Assembly (NCBI GenBank): GCA_006228005.1
Contig: VDHG01000048.1
Coordinates: forward strand, 1-34,990
Origin: Testudinibacter crocodili
Lineage (GTDB): Bacteria; Pseudomonadota; Gammaproteobacteria; Enterobacterales; Pasteurellaceae
Length of the DNA: 34,990 nt
Direction: 5' to 3'
Shown: one piece after another, positions 24,402 through 31,068 of the stretch
Numbering within the stretch: the stretch's first letter is position 1
Layout of the letters: each line of letters opens with the position of its first letter
Notes under the pieces: generated by a model
The model's input: the letters and a program-made list of their open reading frames with translations, nothing else
Database searches by the model: none
Told to the model about the DNA's origin: nothing
Made by a program: the position numbers and the translations under genes

Positions 24402-25759
24402 CTATCGAGGAGATATTTCAGCTCATTAAAAGCTGTAATATAAAAACAGAGATTCCTAATGAAACATATGAAATTTTTGATGTGGATTTTGATTTTGAGA
24501 ACTGGAAATGGCAAGATAAGCATAATTTTAGGGATTTTATAGATAATAATTTCCCTCGCAACATCAATTATCAAGAAAATATTATTTATATTGAAAGCTT
24601 ATTTGAAAGAAACTTACTTATTAGAAGTGTGTCATGGATTGTAAAACTGTTACAGGATGAACAGGCTACATCGAAAGAACTAAAAATTGTGCTTGAATTA
24701 ACTTGTATCATGCCTAATTTTTGGCAAGCCAGCCATAATGAAGGTATTGTTTTTTCTGAATCAAGTAAAAAATTGGCTTTATCTTACTTAAAACACCTTG
24801 AAATAGATTTATCAACCAGTCATGATGCATCAATAAGTGACAAGGAGAGAATAAGAAACCTTTACCATTCTTTAGATAATCATTTATGGAAAGATATTGA
24901 AGGAGAGCATTACCAAATTCAATCTATATATGATAGTTTATCGTTACAATTTCACCACACTTATTCATTTATATCTGAATATCACATCGATGAAATCATT
25001 AATCTAATAAATAAAGAAAAAAGAGTTTGGCAACTGCTTTTCTGGTTAGCTAATTTACCAGAAAAGCAAAAGAAAACCGTACTGTTACAATCAACCAATC
25101 AATTAGCCAAGTTTCTATTACTACTAGATTTAAGATATCTGTTAGAACAAGAAAAACTTCAGTTATCGGATATTTGGGTCAATGCGCCATCAGAATGGTT
25201 TCAAATATTGAATAAACATCCTGTGCGATATCCGTGGTTACAGCTTGGATTAGGAAAATTTTTAGCGTCTGCAAAAAATGCACAAATAAAAGCCTATGTT
25301 GATAGTATAGAAATAACAGCTTCTTATGAAGATATCCAAGATTGCCTAATGTACTTTTTTACTCACTCCACTCAGAAACGCATTCATTATTTTTGCGAAT
25401 TGGCATATAAGAAATGGGAATGCTGGGATTTTTATGATTCGTTTGAAATTAAACGAAGTGGCTTAGATATAGCGATAGTAAAATATTTTCAAGACATCAC
25501 ATCGGATGAAGATAGAATGAGTTTTATACAAAATGAAATTGAATATATTTTATTTTTCAATAAAAAATGGTTTGCTAGCATTGTAGAATTAAATAAATTT
25601 GTTTATTATCATTTATCTAGAATGCAACCTGCTTGTATGGCAGATGCATTCAAGCAGGATAATTCATTATCATTTGATAAAGCGAGAAAACACATTTATT
25701 ATCCTGAACAATTTTTACAAGATTTGAGATGGAAAAATTGGATCTATATAGATTTATAA
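24380..25759 (+). CDS. Unknown helical partner of the PLD-like protein
   Basis: I do not recognise this 459-residue protein. It is acidic-to-neutral, largely helical, rich in Trp, Phe and Tyr, with patterns such as FDVDFDFENWKWQDKHNFRD near the N-terminus and VWQLLFWLANLPEKQKKTVL in the middle that suggest a helical-repeat scaffold. It has no signal peptide, membrane segment, P-loop or nuclease motif that I can see. ATG 24380 overlaps the upstream gene by 22 bases with an AAGAG site before it, so translation is coupled and the two proteins probably act together. Composition is as AT-rich as its partner. A sensor, scaffold or regulatory role is a guess. Confidence 0.6.
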   Translation: MEIQEQLTIEEIFQLIKSCNIKTEIPNETYEIFDVDFDFENWKWQDKHNFRDFIDNNFPRNINYQENIIYIESLFERNLLIRSVSWIVKLLQDEQATSKELKIVLELTCIMPNFWQASHNEGIVFSESSKKLALSYLKHLEIDLSTSHDASISDKERIRNLYHSLDNHLWKDIEGEHYQIQSIYDSLSLQFHHTYSFISEYHIDEIINLINKEKRVWQLLFWLANLPEKQKKTVLLQSTNQLAKFLLLLDLRYLLEQEKLQLSDIWVNAPSEWFQILNKHPVRYPWLQLGLGKFLASAKNAQIKAYVDSIEITASYEDIQDCLMYFFTHSTQKRIHYFCELAYKKWECWDFYDSFEIKRSGLDIAIVKYFQDITSDEDRMSFIQNEIEYILFFNKKWFASIVELNKFVYYHLSRMQPACMADAFKQDNSLSFDKARKHIYYPEQFLQDLRWKNWIYIDL

Positions 25760-25856
25760 TACAAGACTGATCCTCTTGCTGTCTCGCTTACTCTCACGCA
25801 AACCACACTCCCCCAAAGCAAAAAGCACGGTCAAAAATCTTAACCTTTATACCAAC

Positions 25857-26270
25857 TTACTCAACCCGCTCAATCCTTATCTGCTTCGCCGTTGCCGACG
25901 GCTTAAATTCACCATCAAAACGCCCTAAATAAATCAAGCCGTTGGCAGGTTTGGTGTTGCCGTGAAACAAGGCGAGATTGCCCCATGGGGCGTAGTAGGT
26001 GACGTCGCCAGCTTTGGGGGCGAAGTTGCCGTTGTGGTTTGGGCTGTCGGGCAGTTTTTGCGACAGGTAAGCGATTTTTTCAATGCCGCCGTAGTTTTCC
26101 GCAGGCAGGCTGAGCGGCAGTTGCTTGAGCAAGGCTTGGGTGGTTGGATTATCCTCCAGCGTGGCGGTATGGATTTGATGACCAAGGGTGATTTTGATTT
26201 TCATGGTTGGTTCCTGTGCCGTGGCAGTGTGGCTGAATAAGATAATCAAGGCATAAATCAGGGCTTTCAT
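25857..26270 (-). CDS. Cyclophilin-like fold protein, probably exported
   Basis: This 137-residue protein matches the bacterial cyclophilin-like family: MKIKITLGHQIHTATLEDNP, LPLSLPAENYGGIEKIAYL, GDVTYYAPWGNLALFHGN, NGLIYLGRFDG. These proteins share the cyclophilin barrel without proven isomerase activity. The full frame begins with a short signal peptide (MKALIYALIILFSHTATA). However, the clearest SD (AGGAACCAACC) lies before an internal ATG at 26204 that starts exactly at the domain, so exported and cytosolic forms are both possible. It follows the exported hydrolase with the hybrid DUS hairpin between, so transcription may be separate or attenuated. Confidence 0.8.
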   Translation of the reverse strand: MKALIYALIILFSHTATAQEPTMKIKITLGHQIHTATLEDNPTTQALLKQLPLSLPAENYGGIEKIAYLSQKLPDSPNHNGNFAPKAGDVTYYAPWGNLALFHGNTKPANGLIYLGRFDGEFKPSATAKQIRIERVE

Positions 26271-26282
26271 AAGCTACGCCAA

Positions 26283-26324
26283 GCCGTCTGAAACTTCACA
26301 CATAAGTGCGGTTTCAGGCAGCCT
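26283..26324. terminator. Hybrid DUS hairpin with USS
   Basis: Left arm GCCGTCTGAA (26283-26292) and right arm TTCAGGCAGCCT (26313-26324) come from two different DUS dialects. AAGTGCGGT (26304-26312) abuts the right arm. It lies just past the hydrolase stop. Confidence 0.7.
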
Positions 26325-26337
26325 GTAATGTATCCGC

Positions 26338-27435
26338 TTACTGCAAATTCGCCTTAAAGAACTGCTCAAACTTATCAAACGGAATTTTGCCTGATTGATA
26401 GTCGTACAAATCCACATGGGTGGCATTCGGTACGATATACAGTTCTTTGTTGTCGCCTTTGAGTTTTTTGAACGCGTCTTCACTGAAATAGCGTGAATGG
26501 GCGTTTTCGCCATGCACCACCAATACCGCACTTTGAATTTCGCCGGCACGTTGCAACAGCGGCATATTGATGAACGACAGCGGTGTGGTGGCTGTCCAAG
26601 CGGCGTTGGAATTGACGGCACGAGGGTGGAAACCGCGCGGGGTTTTGTAAAACGCCCAATATTCCTGCACGAATTGCGGCTCTTGTCCGCTTAATGTTTC
26701 CGGCAGATTGTTGCTGCTTGGGGCGAACTCGCCCGCTTTGAAATCGCTACTGCGTTGGCTGTTCATGGCTTGCAACATCGCATAACGCGCCGCTTCGTCC
26801 ACGCTGTTGTTATAGCCGTTTGCCATCACCTGCGACATATCATACATGGTGCTGGTGGCGGTGGCTTTGATGCGGGTGTCCATACTGGCGACGTTCAACG
26901 CCATGCCGCCCCAGCCGCAGATGCCCAACACGCCGATACGTTCGGCATCAACGAAATCCTGATTGCTCAAAAAATCCACTGCCGCGCTGAAATCTTCGCT
27001 GTTGATGTCGGGGCTGGCCACGTTGCGCGGTTCGCCGCCACTTTCCCCTGTAAACGACGGATCAAATGCCAGTGTGGCAAAACCACGCTGGGCAAGCTCT
27101 TGGGCGTATAAGCCCGATGACTGCTCCTTCACCGCCCCAAATGCACCCGCCACGGCAATCGCAGGCAGCCTGGCTTTGGCGTTTTTCGGCGCATTTTTCG
27201 GCAGGTATAAATCCGCCACCAAAGTGATGCCGAAGCGGTTTTTGAACTGCACTTTTTGCTGCGTTACCTGGTCTGATTTAGGAAAAATTTTGTCCCATTG
27301 AGTGCCGACGGTTTGCATGGTATTGCCCTCAAGATTGCTGTGAATGGAAACTTGTGCCAAGGCAGAAGCCGAAGCGAAGGTTAAACTCACACTCATGGCG
27401 GTGATGGTCAGCAGTTGTTTCATGGATTTGGCCAT
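26338..27435 (-). CDS. Exported alpha/beta hydrolase, DLH-like with Cys nucleophile
   Basis: This 365-residue protein has a Sec signal (MKQLLTITAMSVSLTFASAS, cleavage near ALA-Q, residue 28). Its alpha/beta-hydrolase core carries the nucleophile elbow GICGWGG with Cys173 instead of Ser, an oxyanion region AVAGAFGAVKEQ, and a C-terminal His in NATHVDLYD. Cys nucleophiles are the rule in dienelactone hydrolase relatives and YcjY-like proteins. AAGGAGCAATCT precedes ATG 27435. A USS is inside at 26525-26533. The upstream region (27494-27550) closely resembles the region before the LysR gene at 29613, which suggests that this hydrolase is or was controlled by that regulator. Confidence 0.85.
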   Translation of the reverse strand: MAKSMKQLLTITAMSVSLTFASASALAQVSIHSNLEGNTMQTVGTQWDKIFPKSDQVTQQKVQFKNRFGITLVADLYLPKNAPKNAKARLPAIAVAGAFGAVKEQSSGLYAQELAQRGFATLAFDPSFTGESGGEPRNVASPDINSEDFSAAVDFLSNQDFVDAERIGVLGICGWGGMALNVASMDTRIKATATSTMYDMSQVMANGYNNSVDEAARYAMLQAMNSQRSSDFKAGEFAPSSNNLPETLSGQEPQFVQEYWAFYKTPRGFHPRAVNSNAAWTATTPLSFINMPLLQRAGEIQSAVLVVHGENAHSRYFSEDAFKKLKGDNKELYIVPNATHVDLYDYQSGKIPFDKFEQFFKANLQ

Positions 27436-27493
27436 AGATTGCTCCTTTGCTTGATGCGTTGGTGTTTGCTATTGGGCTTATTATAAAAAACCG

Positions 27494-27550
27494 ATAATTA
27501 CCTGTAAATTTGCCATTTGCTAATTTATAATTAACGAAATAGGAATTATA
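27494..27550. promoter_or_regulatory. Regulatory segment duplicated at 29539-29595
   Basis: By hand alignment 43 of 57 positions match 29539-29595, including shared blocks CCATTT and TATAATTA. It lies upstream of the exported hydrolase (start 27435) and may be a LysR-bound promoter region. Confidence 0.55.
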
Positions 27551-27570
27551 AAATGAAAGAATGAATGAAA

Positions 27571-27618
27571 ATGCCGTCTGAAATTTAACACTATCAAAGT
27601 GCGGTTTCAGATGGCATT
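27571..27618. terminator. Composite DUS/USS hairpin, left flank of inserted block
   Basis: ATGCCGTCTGAAA (27571-27583) pairs with TTTCAGATGGCAT (27606-27618). AAGTGCGGT (27598-27606) abuts the right arm. It resembles the hairpin at 29470-29516 closely; the two flank the block of broken genes. Confidence 0.75.
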
Positions 27619-27661
27619 TTCTATAACAAGAGGTAGATTTTGCGGAGGTTATAAAGGTCCG

Positions 27662-28672
27662 CTATATTTCCTTGTTTAATTCATTCAACACCAAGGTTTG
27701 CAGTTCGTCTTTTGGCAGTAAAAGCTGATAATCCGATACGCCGATGGGTTTGTTGATGTCTTGCAAGGCGATTTCTACGTCCAAGCGATCTTTTTCGGCA
27801 CAAAGAATAATGCCGATGGATGGGTTTTCATGTTCGCTTTTTTCCAATTTGTCCAGCAGGGTCAGATAAAAATTCATCTTGCCCACATATTCTGCTTTGA
27901 AACTGCCGATTTTTAATTCAATCGCTACCAGCGAACGCAAGCCACGATGAAAAAACAGCATATCGACAAAATACTCTTTTTGGTTGTATTCCAAGCGGTA
28001 TTGATTGCCGATGAAAGAAAAGCCTTTGCCCAATTCCAACACAAACGACTTAATTTTCTCCGTCAGTCTTTTTTCCAATTCTTGCTCTTTGATGGGTTCG
28101 GTAATGCCTAAAAAGCCGAGATTATAAGAATTTTTAAAGACTTCGTTGGCGTAGTCGGCGCTGATCGGCAATAAGGTTTCGTTGAAATTATTGGTTTGCA
28201 ATTGCGTTTGGGTATGGTGGAATGTGTCCATTTTGATGGCGTTGAGCAGCAAATCTCTTGATCAGCCTTTGCTAATCACTTCATTGGCATAAAAGGCGAT
28301 TGCTGCTAAAGATTGAACTTTGTTTAACAACAATAAATTATGCCCCCATGGCAAAACTGCGACAGCCTGTCGCAGTTTTTCATCTGCCTGATAATAACGC
28401 TCATAAAAACGCTTCATATCCCACAGATTGCGTGGCGACAGCCCCATATCGGGAAATTCATTTTTGAGATCGGCTGAAAGCTGTTTCACCACCGCACTGC
28501 CGTACCCTTCCGCTAACTGCCTGTCAAACAGCAATTTGCCCAAAAGCCAATACACCGAATTCACCGCCTCATTGATTTGCTTGGCAACTCGGGCTCTGGT
28601 GGTGTGAATTTGGCTAATGGCTTGTTGCAAGATTTCACTGTAATCGTTACTGCTTATCAGTTCTTTGCTCAT
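27662..28672 (-). pseudogene. DUF1016/YhcG-type PD-(D/E)xK nuclease split by one TGA
   Basis: Two adjacent minus-strand reading frames lie in the same phase. 28265-28672 gives the DUF1016 N-terminal domain (INEAVNSVYWLLGKLLFDRQ ... MKRFYERYY ... VLPWGHNLLLLNKV) and ends ISKG-stop. After the TGA (28262-28264) the frame continues SRDLLLNAIKMD and then the nuclease domain with FVDMLFFHRGLRSLVAIELK (Asp...Glu-x-Lys) and INKPIGVSDYQL. Family members have Trp in the KGWSR position, so one TGG-to-TGA change explains the break. The joined product would be 336 codons. DUF1016 proteins are PDDEXK nucleases linked to mobile elements and restriction loci. An AAGGAAAAAATA-like SD precedes ATG 28672. Confidence 0.85.
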
Positions 28673-28766
28673 TATTTTTTCCTTTATCGGCTTTCTGATT
28701 TTAGATAATTTATAACAAAATCATAGAGATAAATAGAGCGAAATACAATGCTGGCGAACATCATCG

Positions 28767-29352
28767 TCAGCCCCAAAAACGCTCCGAATAGGCTTTGGCG
28801 CTAAACCAACTTGGCACAAGGGTGTTCAAATGATCAAACCACGCCAGCATGGTCTGCATCATTTCGTTTGAATAATCCACTTCTTCTTTGCCCAAAGTGA
28901 GCGCCACCGTAAAGGCATGAATGCTTTCCGCCGCCATATATCGTCGCCCAATCCGCAGAGGGCGGATGGCTTTCAACTGCCTGCATGGTTTTCAGCATTT
29001 GTCCTGCTTGGCAGCCGAAGTCATATTGTGCGCTTTCTGAAAGCGAAGGGAGCAGTTCTTTTGCCTCCTCACCCTCGCACCAAGTCAGCAGCTGATAAAC
29101 GTTTTTCCCCTTATTGCATACGCCGAAATCAAGCGGCTGCGACATCTTGATGCCCGTTAATGCAAAACGCTGAATCAGTTCAAATTCGTATTTTTTGCTT
29201 TCATATTCGACGATATCCGAAATACGCAGCAAGCGTTTGTCGCCATCAATGGTTGTTACGCAATATTTTTTATCGTCCGACCAACCTTTATTGATGATGT
29301 CGGTTTTTGCAAACGTGTCGGCATTCGGAATATCGCGGATGACGTCAATCAT
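28767..29352 (-). pseudogene. Aminoglycoside-phosphotransferase-like kinase, internally deleted
   Basis: From ATG 29352 (SD AAGGGGAAAGC) the frame encodes an APH-family N-lobe (MIDVIRDIPNADTFAKTDII ... CVTTIDGDKRLLRISDI ... FELIQRFALTGIKMSQPLDF ... YQLLTWCEGEEAKELLPSL) through about residue 150. It then shifts frame into AAESIHAFTVALTLGKEEVD and NEMMQTMLAWFDHL, the family's C-terminal end. The HGDxxxxN catalytic loop and the following Asp are missing, so a deletion of the central catalytic region with a frame change has destroyed the gene. The substrate of the ancestor is unknown. It lies in the block between the displaced hydrolase and LysR genes. Confidence 0.7.
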
Positions 29353-29469
29353 GCTTTCCCCTTGATGTTGCTTAGTTTGATGGTTTTTAAGCATAACAGT
29401 TGAGTTTGTTTCCTTAAAGCCTTAATTCGCACCACATTACCGCCCCGCTTGGGATTTGATGTAAGAAAA

Positions 29470-29516
29470 ATGCCGTCTGAAACTTGACACAAGCAAAGTG
29501 CGGTTTCAGACGGCAT
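29470..29516. terminator. Composite DUS/USS hairpin, right flank of inserted block
   Basis: ATGCCGTCTGAAA (29470-29482) pairs with TTTCAGACGGCAT (29504-29516) in a perfect stem. AAGTGCGGT (29496-29504) abuts the right DUS. Confidence 0.8.
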
Positions 29517-29538
29517 TTTCCCACTCATCCAAAAGCTA

Positions 29539-29595
29539 ATAATTTCCTATAAATCATCCATTTATTAATCTATAATTACCCAATTGGAAATCATA
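29539..29595. promoter_or_regulatory. LysR promoter region, copy of 27494-27550
   Basis: It ends 17 bases before the LysR start and shares 43 of 57 bases with the segment upstream of the exported hydrolase. TTAATCTATAATTA within it could be a T-N11-A type site. Confidence 0.55.
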
Positions 29596-29612
29596 CCCAA
29601 CAAGAGCCAAAA

Positions 29613-30512
29613 ATGGACAGATTATTCGCCCTCAAAGTCTTCTGCGTGGCGGCAGAAACGCTGCAATTCAAAGAAACCGCCCACCGCCTTGCCGTTTCCG
29701 CGCCGGTGATTACCCGCAGCATTGCCGAGCTGGAACGTGCCTTGGGCGAGCCGCTGTTTATTCGCAGCACCCGTCAGATTGTGTTGAGCGATTTCGGGCG
29801 GCAGTTTTTGCCCAAGGCGCAAGGGCTGTTGGACGAGAGTGAGCAGTTGTTCCAAAACCAAGGCAACGACGATGAAATGCACGGCGTGGTGCGGATTGCG
29901 ATGCCGATTCTGCCGTTTAACGATGAGATTTTGGCCGAGCTTCTGACCGCACTTGAACCCTATCCGCACATCACGCTGGATTGGCAAGTGGGCGGCAAGC
30001 GCCTGAACGTGGTGGAAAAACAGATAGACGTGGGCATACGCATCGGTTTTGCCGCCGACAGCAATTTAATCGCCAGAAAAATCGGGCAAATACACGAAAA
30101 AATCGTTATCGCCCCCAAATTGCTGGCAAAACTGGGCAAACCAGCCGATTTTGCCGATCTCAAAAAACGCTACCCCCTTGCCGCCCTTGCCGACGAAAAC
30201 ACCGGCAAAGCCTGGGCATGGCACATCAACGATGACGAACAAATCCTCGCCAATCCGCAGTTTTACAGCCAAGAGATGAACGCCGTCCTCACCGCCGTCA
30301 AATCAGGGCGGGTGGTCGGGCATATTTTAGACTGCGTCTGCGCCGATGCATTGGCAAACGGAGACATCGTCGAGCTGTTCGCCAAGGTGCCGAAAATCCA
30401 GTGGCCGGTGTATCTCTACCGCCAACAACAAACCGCCGTGCCTGCACGGGTGAAGTTTGCGTTTGAGGAATTGGCAAGGATAGTGGGGCGGCGGTTTATT
30501 CAGGCTGCCTGA
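29613..30512 (+). CDS. LysR-family regulator
   Basis: This 299-residue LysR protein has its winged helix in LQFKETAHRLAVSAPVITRS and IAELERALGEPLFIRSTRQI; its effector-binding domain starts near VVRIAMPILPF. It shares its promoter-like upstream sequence with the exported hydrolase 2 kb to the left, so that hydrolase is its likely target. The stop TGA is supplied by a DUS (AGGCTGCCTGAA 30502-30513, read as Ala-Ala-stop). A USS lies inside (29945-29953). It is followed after 28 bases by the MmcQ/YjbR gene and may be co-transcribed with it. Confidence 0.9.
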   Translation: MDRLFALKVFCVAAETLQFKETAHRLAVSAPVITRSIAELERALGEPLFIRSTRQIVLSDFGRQFLPKAQGLLDESEQLFQNQGNDDEMHGVVRIAMPILPFNDEILAELLTALEPYPHITLDWQVGGKRLNVVEKQIDVGIRIGFAADSNLIARKIGQIHEKIVIAPKLLAKLGKPADFADLKKRYPLAALADENTGKAWAWHINDDEQILANPQFYSQEMNAVLTAVKSGRVVGHILDCVCADALANGDIVELFAKVPKIQWPVYLYRQQQTAVPARVKFAFEELARIVGRRFIQAA

Positions 30513-30540
30513 AAGCCCAAACCGATACAACGGAGACACA

Positions 30541-30891
30541 ATGAAACGGACACAATTGATCGAATACATCGCCGCACAATACGGCGCAGCGCCGGATTAC
30601 CCGTGGCAAAAACACCCCGACTACGCCGTGTTCCGCCACCCCAACCACAAATGGTTTTGCGCCCTGCTGCGGGTACCCGGCAGCAAATTGGGGCTGGCGG
30701 ATGGCGCCAATGTGGACATCGTCAACCTGAAAGTACCGCCGGAATTAATCGGCGCTTTGCGCAGTATGCCGGGGATATTTCCGGGCTGGCACATGAACAA
30801 AGAACATTGGATTAGCGTGCTGCTGGATGGCGGCCAGAACGATGCAACGATTTTCAGCTTACTGGCGGACAGTTATGCTTTAAGCCGCTGA
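30541..30891 (+). CDS. MmcQ/YjbR family protein
   Basis: This 116-residue protein has the MmcQ/YjbR-like layout: an N-terminal helix (QLIEYIAAQYGAAPDYPW), FRHPNHKWFCALLRVPG, VNLKVPPEL, then PGWHMNKEHWISVLLDG before the last helix. The fold resembles CyaY, with a DNA-binding role proposed for some members but no firm function. CAACGGAG precedes ATG 30541. It lies downstream of the LysR gene. A USS follows the stop (30898-30906). From there to 31068 I see only an AT-rich leader of the next operon. Confidence 0.85.
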   Translation: MKRTQLIEYIAAQYGAAPDYPWQKHPDYAVFRHPNHKWFCALLRVPGSKLGLADGANVDIVNLKVPPELIGALRSMPGIFPGWHMNKEHWISVLLDGGQNDATIFSLLADSYALSR

Positions 30892-31068
30892 GGTTAAAGT
30901 GCGGTATAGCTACAACATATTAAGCGAATTGATGTTTCACCACTAGTAGCAGTGGCGATAGTGATCATGCTTGATTTGCTGTATCATCAAGCCTCTTGGT
31001 TAGATTTTTGGCTGCTTTATGAGAAGCCTATTAGCTAGAATGTACAAATAATTTGTGGTTATTAAGTT

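Noticed and set aside
26338-27435. Cys in place of Ser in the hydrolase elbow as evidence of an inactive enzyme.
   Set aside because: Cys nucleophiles are normal in the dienelactone hydrolase-like branch, and the His region is intact.
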